A stretch of 64,000 nt of DNA from assembly GCA_039654915.1 (NCBI GenBank), contig CM077599.1:70896001-70960000 (forward strand), read 5' to 3'. The notes beneath the pieces are model-generated. The model worked only from the letters and a program-made list of their open reading frames with translations, was not told the DNA's origin and ran no database searches. Both the position numbers and the translations under genes were made by a program. The stretch is from Aquilaria yunnanensis. Its lineage: Eukaryota > Streptophyta > Magnoliopsida > Malvales > Thymelaeaceae. This document shows, in pieces, positions 24,970 to 35,113 of the stretch. Every line of letters starts with the position of its first letter. Position 1 is the first letter of the stretch.

Positions 24970-25790
24970 GAAGAAAATTAGTTATTATATTATAGACATA
25001 GGTCTAATTAGACATAGGAGCCCAATACTAGTAATTGCCGCCCAAGCCCATAACTCGGCCTACTTCGAAACTGAAATTACAATTTTATCCACGCTTGAAA
25101 ACTGCTTCGAAAAACTCTGCAAATTCAAATTACACGCCATTTCCCATAACTCGTCTCTTGCAACTGTTCACTTCTCTCCTCCGCAATTGAAAACGCCATG
25201 GTTGATAATAATCGAAAGCTCATCGCGCTTCCCGCTACAGAAGACGACTACTACGGCGATTTCACCGAGGAATAGCAAGAAAGGTAGACCTTCGTACATT
25301 TCACCGTCGTTCTCTAGCTTTTTATTGTACGTTTTCAGTTCCGGCAACTCGCCGGCGTTTTCTAGTTTTTTATAGTGCATTTAAGTTCCGGCAACACGTC
25401 GGAACGCCGGCCACGCACCGGATAGCCTTTTCTACTTCTCTACCTTTCCTCTTCGAACCTCATTATCGATTCATTTCTGACAATTTTACTTAATCAAAAC
25501 CTAACCTATAATCTGACAATTTCAGGCGAGATCAAGAGAAACCGGCAACAAGCAAGCAAAAGCAACATCCAACACATGCTTCTGAAAATGAACCAAAACA
25601 CAAGAGGTAAAACACAAATATTCATTTTCTTGCATCTATATTAGCTTTACTGTAGAATCTGAGATTTCTTCTGAGTATTCTTGTTCTCTGTGCAGATAAA
25701 AAATAAAACTCACCGTGAAACCGCCACCGTTCGTGCAGAGGAATCGAAACTCCCCTTCATAAGCAACGTAAATATACTCCTCTTCTATCA

Positions 25791-26089
25791 TATAGACACT
25801 ATGGCTTCTTGTAGTAGACACATTATGTAGCTAGTGCACATATTTCTCATGCATATGTCGTAATCAATTTACAAAGACACTCTTCGTCAGCATTTCATAT
25901 AAACACTATTACTTATTGATGTAGACACGTTGTGTAGCTAGTGCACACACTTCTCATGCATATATTGAAATCAGTTTACAAAAATACTCTTTGTCAGCTT
26001 TTCATATAGACACTTTTGTTTCTTGTAGTAGACACATTATGTAGCGCATGAAGACATTTTATGTATATATGTTGTCATCAATCAATAAC
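25791..26089. repeat. 107-bp tandem repeat, about 2.8 copies, in an intron of the Ulp1-like gene
   Basis: Units begin at 25791, 25898 and 26005 with TATAGACAC or TATAAACAC and contain GTAGACACATTATGTAG and CTCATGCATAT. Each unit carries several AGACAC words, which are the reverse complement of the GTGTCT core found elsewhere in this element. Confidence 0.85.
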
Positions 26090-26469
26090 TGTTAAAGTAG
26101 TTGAGACACATCTCGTATAACTGTTGTCTTTTTGGTTTGTTTACACAGACAAAACACGAGGCAACAAACATCAACTCGACAACAGCCAAGTCCAGCAAAG
26201 CCTATCATCTACAGAAGAAGAAAAGACACTGCTCAATCTAAGCAAAGTGATGCTGCAAAGCATAAGAAATAACATCACACAGGCTCTGGACAACACAAAC
26301 AAAAAAAGAAAGCACAAAAGGAAGAGCCAAGCCCTGCAAAGAAATCTAACCCCCCAGCAAGAAAAGAAGGCAAACAGAATGCCAGCCCTTCAACCTCTAA
26401 GCGGTATATACTATTCACAATGCGTTTTCACATTATGCTTATTTTTTTACTGCAAAAAAGGTGCACTGC

Positions 26470-26970
26470 TTATGTATACTCTGTCTATTGATTCTCTGTA
26501 TACTGGTTATTTCTTTTCTGGAAAAGTGTGTACTGTTTCTGAATAATCTGTCCATTATTTCTCTATTAAGTGTCTACTGGAAAAGTGTATTCTATTTCAT
26601 AAATTTTTTGGTCATTTATTTACTGCAAAATTGTCAACTCGTTTATTCCCTTACTGGAAAATTTGTTTACTTGTTATACATAATATGTCTATTGGCACTC
26701 TATCAAATGTCTATTGGTTCTCTGTGAACTCTTTCTAGAAAAGTGTCTATTGGTTCATTTCTTTTCTGAAAAAGTGTGTACTATTTCTCAATAATCTGTC
26801 TATTATTTATCTATCAAGTGTTTACTTGAAAAGTGTCTCATATTACATTACTTTTTTGGTCATTTATTTTCTGAAAAATTGTCCACTGGTTCATTCCCTT
26901 ACTGGAAAATGTGTCTACTTGTTATACATAATATGTCCATTGCCTCTCAATCAAATGTCTATCATTACTG
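26470..26970 (+). repeat. Array of short TGTCYATT motifs in an intron of the Ulp1-like gene
   Basis: About a dozen copies of a TGTCY core in contexts like AAATGTCTATTGG, AAGTGTCTATTGG and ATATGTCCATTGC occur in roughly 500 bp of intron, with further variants (GTGTACT, GTGTTTACT). Spacing is irregular, about 20-50 bp. Confidence 0.8.
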
Positions 26971-29439
26971 TATTAAAATTTTTTAACTACTGAAACGTAA
27001 CATTTCATTGCAGCATAATGTATAGAACACGGTGCAACCCTGGACAGGTTAGGCAGACAATGGATTTACTTTCCACTAGCATAGAGCATGTTAATGCAAT
27101 CAAAGAGCTTGGATTTGGATCTCTATTCAACATAACATGCACCAGGCTTTTCCCAAACCTAGTACAGTGGCTAGTGGAACATTTTAACCCAGATGACATA
27201 ACCTTGCGCATATCCAAACATTCAAGCATCAAGATAACTGCTGAAGATGTGCATAATGTGTTAGGGATTCCCATTGGTCCAAGGGTGGTTGATGAACACC
27301 CTTATTCTCATGCAAATGACCCGGAACTTCAACAGTGGAGAATGCGGCATGGGAAGGAAAATGGACCATTGACAAGTCAAATTTCAAGTATAGTGACTAA
27401 CTCATCAAATGCAGATCAAGAATTCAAGCTTCACTTTGTCATCTACATAGTCACAAAGCTGCTTGTACCATCCAATAGATCCAGCTGCAATTGAAGGGTT
27501 CATAAAGAATTGAAGGATCTTTCTGCATGCCATCAGCTCAACTTCTATGCCTACACCTTGAACACACTTGCTACCCAAATTAGCAAGTACAAAGAAGACC
27601 CTGTCAACAACCAATGCATTGGTGCATGCCTCTACTTCCTACAGGTAAATGTGTCATGTTTATTTGTCAACAATTTTCATACTAACAACTCAGCATCTCC
27701 TCTTCATATCTGAAGTGTCACCTTCATGTTTCTTAAACTGGTCTCAAATGTGCAGATGTTTTATCTTGATCGGGTAATGTTCAAGGGGAAAACTCTTGTC
27801 ACTAGATTTTTCCCATCAATCACAGGTTGGACAAATGATATTGTGCTAAGAAGATTAAATGAAGAGAGAAGTCAAGGTGGATTTGGCAGAGGACAAATAC
27901 TATCAGCCAATCTTCCTTTTGCTGATACTCCAAAAGCTGATGCTCCAAAAGTACCAAAGAAGTCTGATCACCCTGAGCAGCCAGAGAAAAAGGCTGACCA
28001 GACTACTGCAGAAACTCAAGAAAAACAGCCTGAAGAGCCTCAAAGCAAAGAGCAACCAGCAGAAGGTAAGCCTGAAAGCAAGGAGCAACAACAGCCTGCT
28101 GACTCTGACAACTCATTCACAGCAAGAATGAAGTAGTTAAATAATAAGGTTCAAGAGGCAACTCTTGCAATGAAAGGAATGGAAGAAGAAATTGCAAGAG
28201 TCTGTGAGCTGTTCCCTCTTGTTACAACTCCACTTGCAAAGCTGATACAGAGGTCGCATGAGCTCAATCCTGACACTGCTGAAAGCAGCCCATAGGATGA
28301 GAAATTCATTCTCCAAGTTGAGCAAGTGATGGATGCAATGGAGAAAGCAAGGCTGGCACAGATTGCATTGCAATCTAAAAATGTCTATTGCACACTTGAT
28401 GAGCAAAATGATAATGATCAGGAGCTTGAAAACCTTGCTCAACCATTTGTGCTTGACTTGCCAGATGACGAAGGTCCAATACCAACAGTTCTAGACTTTG
28501 ATCTAGAAACTGGACCTTCTTTCAATTTGGGAATAGATGGAAGTCAGGAGAAAGTTGATAGGCCAGCTAGAGTAAAGAAGAAATCAGTTTTCTTGAAATC
28601 CCCATATCTTCAACGGTTCAAGAAAACACTCCCTTTATACCTCCCAAGCACAGAGTCTATTGTTGTAGATTATGCATGGAGCACGAAACAATCACTCAAG
28701 TAAGTGTCGCAGCAAAAAAAAATTATTAGCCAATGATCATTTATTTCAATTACTGCAAATTTACTGAGAACTGTCTACTACTTATATTTCAATTGCAGTA
28801 AGCTGCTGGCAAGATTCACACCAGATGTCTTCAACTTTAGGAATGAATTCCAGAGTTTAAGACCTGAAAAATTGGTTTTTGACTCTATAATAACCGCCTA
28901 TGCTTATACTTTGAATCAAAAAGAGTTGAACAAAGAGTTTCCAGAACGTTGCTTCATCCCTAGCCATGCATCTGTAAGTAAAACCCTGTCTGTAAGATCT
29001 TAAAAACTCACTCTGTTTTAGTCTAACATCTATTTAATAATCTTTGTTACAGGCTTGCATTTTCCACATAATTGTCAACAATAAGTTTGATTCTGAAGTT
29101 GTCAAGAAGAATGCTAATAAGGAGAACAACATATGCCAAATGCTCAACTTGTGGCTCCAATACAATCACATCACGAAAGAAATGTTGCATGGTTGCAAAC
29201 TTGTAAGTGCACACTTATTATGAAAAACTTGTTGCATGGTTGCACATCTACTACACAATTATTCATGGTGTGCCAGCCCCTAAAATAAGTTTTTATGAAA
29301 CAGCTGTTCTTCATATGTCCTAAATATGTCCACTTTAGCATGTTCTGCATTAACACTGAAAGCAAGAAGATAGAGGTCATGGACAACATGGATGAGGAGA
29401 TGGGAAAATATGAACAGTTTCCCTTTCTTTTGGTAATCA

Positions 29440-29645
29440 TTCAAAGTGCCTATTATTTTAATTCAAAGTGTCCATTATTTCAATACAAAGTGTCCATTAT
29501 TTCAATACAAAGTGTCTATTATTTTAATTCAAAGTGTAATTTTTTCAATTCAAAGTGTCTTATCCAAAGTGTATATTATTTTTATTGAAAGTGTCTATTA
29601 TTTCAATTCAAAGTGTCTATCATTTCAATTCGAAGTGTCTTATGA
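29440..29645 (+). repeat. Minisatellite of AAAGTGTCYATTATTTCAAT units in an intron of the Ulp1-like gene
   Basis: About ten units of roughly 20 bp follow one another (AAGTGTCCATTATTTCAA, AAGTGTCTATTATTTTAA). They share the same TGTCYATT core as the array at 26470 but in a tight tandem form. Confidence 0.88.
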
Positions 29646-30428
29646 AAACATAACACCGTTTACTTTTAACAGAGACAAATCATCAGCAAATGGCTTGACT
29701 CCTGGGAACATCCCCTTGCATCTGAAATTGGAAGATACCAACCCACATTTGTCTCTTTGCTGTGGAAAAAGACCTACAAGCAGTACATGAGGAATGCAAA
29801 AGATTGTGCCATTTTTGCAATGAAACATATGGAATTATATCATGGCCAACTGTTTGTTTCTGACCTGGGACCGGTAACAACTATAACATCTATAATGTCT
29901 TCTTCATGCACTATCAAATTACTACTTATACATTTATTGTTTTTTACTTTGCAGAAAGAGATCATGAATAAGTACAAAATGCAAATTGCAGCTACTTTAA
30001 TGTTGCATCCGCACAACCAGGTGAAAGATACTGTTTTGACAAATGCAAATAGACTACAAAATGCAAAAGCTGCTTAACTTGACTTACAGATAACATGTAC
30101 AAAGTAGTTGTTAACATGTGACAGTTGCTTACAGGTTAGATTGCTAGCATGCACAAAATAGTTGTCTTCTTATATGTCTAGGAAGTAGTTTCATAGCTTG
30201 TGATATGTTTTCTTATAGGACAAAGTAGTTTATCAGTTTGTTTCTCAGATTGTTGCATTGCTTGTGATATGCTGATTTTGTTTCTCAATTTGTTCTATCG
30301 TATTGTTTGTTACTGTTAGTGTCTGAAACAGTTACTTTATATACAGTACGAATTTGCAAAAGTGTCTTCTATAGATTAACAAAGTGTGTACTAACAATAA
30401 TTAAAGTGTTTAAACACTCATAATATGT

Positions 30429-30670
30429 AACTTGGTTGAGTGCATAAATTGTTAGTCGTATTAAAAACATAACAGTATAATCTTGGATCACTACATAAAT
30501 TATTACTCGATAAAAACATAATCAATTAAATATCTAATCCTTAATTATACAATTGGTTGAGTGCATGAATTCTTAGTCGTATTAAAAACATAATTGTATA
30601 ATCTTGGATCACTACATAAATTATTACTCGAAAAAAACATAATCAATTAAATATCTAATCCTTAATTATA
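30429..30670. repeat. 121-bp tandem duplication between the Ulp1-like and F-box genes
   Basis: Copy one (30429-30549) and copy two (30550-30670) run from TTGGTTGAGTGCAT to TAATCCTTAATTATAC with only a few differences. They fill the space between the two rightward genes of the Mutator-like element. Confidence 0.88.
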
Positions 30671-30841
30671 CGAAAAGGCGCCCAAGGACCGAAACAACAC
30701 ATATGTTCGCAAAACGAAACAGTTTGACGTCTCTTCGTAATACACAATATAACCGACCAAACACCAGTTCATCACCTATAAAATGTGCAACCATAACCAT
30801 AAGTTTTCAACACCTTTTCATCCTACACACTTGTTTAAAAA

Positions 30842-31519
30842 ATGGACCACTTGAAACCGAGCAAGAAAATCTCAAAGCATACCCTTCAAAAAACAATTCA
30901 ATCATTACCGCATAATATGCTTACTGAGATACTCTTAAATGTTGGTGCTTCATCCATCAATGACCTTAGCAACGCTGCACAATCTTGCAAAGTCTTTCAT
31001 AAGGCTGCAGATGATAAGTTGGTGTACCAAAGGTTGAACATAAATGATTTATCTTTCAAACCATTTCGCCCAAAAGAGTGTTATATCCACCAACGGTGCA
31101 TGAAAGTTGAAAATACAGATGCCTTGACAGAAGAAGGTATCGCTCAATATTTTATAACTACAAATGAAATCGAAGGGCTCAAACTCTTCAAAAGAGCAGC
31201 CGAAAAGGGCAATAGTAAGACCCAATACTTGTATGGAATAATAGCAATCATATCACCATTTGAGGAACATGAAAAGACCAAAGCAATGGAATTATTGTCT
31301 CTTATCATCGAGGGACGAAATGGAAGGCAAAGACCATGGAAGATTGCTGAATGTTGAAGGCTTGTACGACAAACATTTACTCGCTTATGGGCACTTAACA
31401 AAAGGCTTGTTGCCATCGGACACAATCTTAAAGATTGTCAATCACCACATGATAGGCCAAATCTCCCTGACACAGAAGCGTACATATCAAGCCCAATTTG
31501 CTATAAGCCTTGCATGTGA
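30842..31519 (+). pseudogene. F-box / Sel1-like repeat protein gene carried in the Mutator-like element, one nonsense mutation
   Basis: An intronless frame starts at the ATG at 30842, with a TATA-like CTATAAAAT at 30776. An F-box spans about residues 20-65 (LPHNMLTEILLNVG, then LSNAAQSCKVFHKAADD). A Sel1/TPR-like helix pair follows (GLKLFKRAAEKGNSKTQYLYG). This is the layout of plant F-box proteins of the At2g35280/At1g67340 type, which link substrates to SCF ubiquitin ligases through SKP1. A TGA at 31355-31357 stops the frame after 171 residues, but the same frame continues sensibly (RLVRQTFTRLWALNKRLV) to a second stop at 31517-31519. It looks like a host-derived passenger rather than a transposition gene. 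Confidence 0.75.
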
Positions 31520-31880
31520 AGATGCGAAGCAAAACTATTTTGCAAGTTCTTAAAAAGGACAGCTCCAAACATATAAATATTATATTGTCTTTGAAATATA
31601 TTTTATTTTATTTGAAATATGTATTATTCTACACATATTGCAAATTAAGAACTAGTATTGTAAATAAAAAGAATTAATTGATATTGTAGAAACCATAGTC
31701 CTTATCATTCCCATATCCACTTAATTCTCTAGACAATTCCACTATCACACTACACTTTTGATGTGTACTGTAAACAAATAACCTGTAGACATTTCAATAA
31801 ACTTCAGCTGTAACTGTGAATTTAACTTTATAGACATTTCAACAATAGTTTATAGACACTTTGACTATTTCTATCGAACA

Positions 31881-34794
31881 CTATACTGGACCACCCCTGC
31901 CCCTACCACTGCCCTTACCATTGCCCCTGCCCCTGCCCCTGCATCCACGGCCACGGTTGAAATCCACTCCACTCTTCTTCCGCTTTGATCCAAATATATT
32001 AAATGTCACAAACGTAGGATTCAAAACATCCACTTCACAACAAGACCCAGCACAAATTGTCTGACACTCTTTGCTGGCACTGGCAGTTCAAGCCTTCATC
32101 TTCAAAATATGCTTCTGCATTGACAGCAATCCTTGCTCACACACATACCTACATTCCTGATCTTTTTGACACTCAATCACCAATGATAAAAAGCCCCTCA
32201 TCATGTTAGTACGCCAAGCAATTGTAGAAAATGCATCACCACACAAATATTTCCCATCCTGATCCACAACAATCTTGGTCCAACGGTGAAGTATATACTG
32301 CTTAGGAATTTCATACACATTATTCACATTCAACACACGCAATGAATGGCAACAAAGCAAGCCCCTCTCCTCAAACAACATACATGAACAAGACACAGAC
32401 AATGAAGCAGCATCATACTTAACATTAAATTTCCTCCAATCTTGATTCCCAACCAAAACCTCATATTTAATGACACCACCAACCTCAGAAACAGCCTTTG
32501 ACTCAGCAAAAACACTAACAAATAATCCCTTTTCAAACTCTTTCAAGATAGTACGAGTGTATACCTTAGAAGCATCAACCAATATCTTTGAGTGTTCAGC
32601 CCTCGCATTCACCATTCCAATATTTTGAAAATCTTCTTCAAGTGCTCTATTTCTCCAGTCTTTCAACATGTTCTCAACAGCAGTGAAAACAACAAACAAA
32701 CCCATTTGCTTATTTGCAAGCGATGTCAGAACACTAGTTGTGCTTTCACTACGTTGTGATGATCGAAGCCCTGCAGTCAAAACGTACACAAAATGTCTGT
32801 TAATATCAAACAAATTGCCTAAGCATTATATTCAAAATGTCCATTAATCATGCATAAATTACACAGTGAAATTACCTGCAGAGAAAATGTGCTTGCATAG
32901 TGTTGGGCACCATTTAAACCTTGCTGCATACAAGTTCTTCAACCATCCCACATTACAACAGTTGAAACTTCTAAGCATCTTTGACCATGCATCATAAAAC
33001 TCACTAGTAGTAGCACAATGATACAAACATCTATAAAACATTTTGGGAAAACTTTCAATGCACATCAAGCCCTTGATGTTCTTCTTGGCATTCTCACAAA
33101 TATGCCATAGACATAATTTGTGCTGAATATCATAGAAAACATGGTCAACTGCAGATCTAATTGCACAATCTTGATCTGTCATAATTGTCTGATGAAGCTT
33201 TATACCATGCCCCTCTTAAAATACTCAAAACACCAAACAAAGTGCTCCTTCTTCTGCCCCACAAGAAAAGCAACAGCAAAAACAACATTCTGCTTGTGAT
33301 TGTTTAATCCAATAAACGAAGCACAAAACATATTGTACCGATTGGTTCGAAATGTAGTATCAAACACAACAACGTCACCAAATGTTGTATAATCAGCCTT
33401 CATCACTTCATCAATCCAAATAAAACTACTTAATCTATTTTCACTATTAACTAGCACCTCATAGAAGAAATCAACATCTTCTGATGCCCTACGCTTAAAA
33501 GTATCAAGCAGTAGCGAAGCATCCCCAATATCCAATTCAGATGCACGCTCAGCAGATAAATAATTGTAAAACATTCGTTTAGTCAAGCCAAGTGACTCAA
33601 GCCCACCGACTTCATTTGATATAACCCTAATAGCATCTGTAGGTCTAATCCCATTCCCCATCAAATCGGCAACAGCTGCGAAAATATCTTTATTCGAAAA
33701 CTTAGCTGACCGCAACAAATATCGCTGCCTAACAGCAACAAATGAATGATTATGCTGTCCTAAATGAGCATGATATACCCATAATCCATCATCGCTCAAC
33801 TTAACACGTATCACCACATAACAATTACTACGCTTATTAACTCTATGACGTTCAGCAGCCTCTTTCTTAACACTATCAGACTTTAAACCAGCATAGGAAC
33901 AGAGGAACTCCTTGTGGTAAAGTGCCCCATCCTTTCTACCACCCCTATATCTACTCCTTGCACAACGTATGCTATAACATCTAGAAATAGCATACTCTTT
34001 AAAAAAAAACTCAGCCTCATCTACAGAATCAAAGGTTGCTCCAACCAAGCTAACATCATCAGCAGAATTTACAGAATTAGAACCAACAGATAATGTGACA
34101 TCACCAGCTGCACTAACTGCCATACAAAACAAAAAACAAACCATGAAATAAACAAAACACATATGAGACAAACAGAAAATCTTCAAAAAAACCCAAAATC
34201 TTACCTGATTCAATTTCATAGAACCGTCCACTACCTGCACAGGTAAGTGTCTAAAAATAAGTCCAAATGTGTCCAAACAGTATACATAAAATGTCTAGTA
34301 AAAAACCAATATCACAACCTGAATCTACTTCAACACTTGTAGATTGAAGTCCCTCACTCCCAGACAAAAGATGTCCACATCCTACAGCAAAGAGTGTCAA
34401 AGCATTATTCCCAAAACGTCTAAGCATTACAACCAAAATGTACGAACAAAATCTTCACAAGCAACCAAATAATACCTGAATCAACTTCCACACTTATAGA
34501 CTGACATCCATCATAACCAGACGAAACATGTCCAGATACTGCACCATAAATTGTCTAAAACAATATGAAAAAATATCCACAAGGAATGCTGGATACTTAA
34601 ATACAACAAGTAAAAAAACCTGTATGCTCGCCAATTCCTTTATCACAGACATCACCTTCGCCGCCATTGCCTTCACCGCCATAATCACAGAACCAATTAG
34701 TGACATCCTCATCAGCAAAAGAAATCAACGATTCAATATCCAAAGGCTCGCCGTCTCCAACAACAACAAAACCCGCACTTCCATCCGAAATCAT
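31881..34794 (-). pseudogene. FAR1/FHY3-type Mutator-like transposase, disabled
   Basis: Phased exons read leftward: 34794-34620, 34538-34476, 34381-34319, 34234-34205, 34117-32876 and 32770-31881. The first ATG in frame is at 34792-34794. The N-terminus is acidic. A FAR1-type zinc finger follows (FLCSYAG, SNCYVVIRV, GQHNHSF), then the MULE transposase core with first Asp in VVVFDTTFRTN, second Asp in TDQDCAI, a CLWHI motif and a candidate Glu in TSEFYDAW. A SWIM zinc finger (CSCMLFEERGLLCCH) and a GRGRGRG-rich tail encoded by hexamer repeats at 31890-31955 close it. A one-base shift at about 33200-33210 separates EYFKRG from HGIKLHQTIM, and a TGA at 32088-32090 precedes the tail. A domesticated FRS gene would be the alternative, but the decay and linkage to an Ulp1-like gene favour a transposon. 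Confidence 0.85.
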
Positions 34795-34869
34795 AGTGTA
34801 AAAAACTTTGAAAACATTCGGATATAAGTGTCTCCTAGCCTGATCGCTCGCCGCGCTTAGCCTCACCCT

Positions 34870-35113
34870 GGCAACGCCTCGCCCCTGGCTGTTCTCTCAT
34901 ATCTTCCTTGACTCGAGCATTGTCACGGACTGCCGTCGCCGTCGAGTATGGAGATCAGAGAGGACGAAGGTTTTGGAACTCTCAGTAGTAGAAGAAAATA
35001 GCCGTTGTCGCCCCCTAATTTCGTATACTTCTTTCAACCCAATTGACCGTTCCCTCTTTTGATTCGATTTCTTACCAGTGGCCCTCCTTCTCTGTTTTTC
35101 GAATTAAACAACC
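34870..35113. promoter_or_regulatory. Divergent upstream region of the transposase and NAC genes
   Basis: This GC-richer stretch lies between the leftward transposase start (34794) and the rightward NAC start (35114). The inferred right limit of the Mutator-like element falls at 34990. Next to it is TAGCCGTTGTCG (34999), similar to the AACGG-core element at 24778. No clear TATA box is seen for the NAC gene. Confidence 0.3.

Larger units (their letters stand above)
25198..30077 (+). pseudogene. Ulp1-like (C48) SUMO-protease-type gene of the Mutator-like element, disabled
   Basis: Exons that keep phase are 25198-25283, 25526-25606, 26149-26403, 27014-27644, 27756-28699, 28799-28973, 29053-29202, 29304-29432, 29673-29873 and 29955-30077. 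A further 72-bp exon at 25696-25767 is possible. The N-terminal part is Lys/Gln/Ser-rich, followed by a globular domain (MDLLSTSIEHVNAIKELG to FYLDRVMFKGKTL) of the kind fused to plant transposon Ulp1 proteins. Then comes an acidic Glu/Lys/Pro linker and the peptidase: His in PKYVHFSMFCIN, Asp in KIEVMDN and Cys in KDCAIFAMKHME form the expected order of the C48 triad. In-frame stops at 25273 (TAG), 26270 (TAA), 27492 (TGA), 28134 (TAG) and 28293 (TAG) show this copy cannot make the full protein. Ulp1 enzymes remove SUMO; the role in transposons is unsettled. Confidence 0.82.
24979..34990. mobile_element. Composite Mutator-like element: Ulp1-type protease, F-box cargo and FAR1-type transposase
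   Basis: The limits are inferred from a 9-bp direct repeat, gaagaaaat, at 24970-24978 and 34991-34999. The terminal sequences do not form a convincing inverted repeat, as in the non-TIR Mutator-like elements of plants. About 200 bp of leader lies inside each end, then two genes read inward: a C48 protease gene (25198-30077, +) and a FAR1/MULE transposase gene (31881-34794, -). This is the convergent layout of MuDR-type elements. An F-box gene (30842-31519, +) lies between. Mutator-like elements carrying Ulp1-like genes are known in Arabidopsis (Kaonashi group) and melon. All three genes are disabled. Short TGTCYATT motifs fill the introns and spacers. The gene content is clear; the exact ends are not. 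Confidence 0.7.

Noticed and set aside
26461..26727. Hydrophobic plus-strand frame resembling a membrane protein
   Set aside because: It is intron sequence built from the TGTCTATT motif array; the hydrophobic residues come from T-rich repeats.
31861..32064. Plus-strand frame with a Pro-Leu repeat
   Set aside because: It is the reverse of the GRG-repeat tail of the minus-strand transposase.
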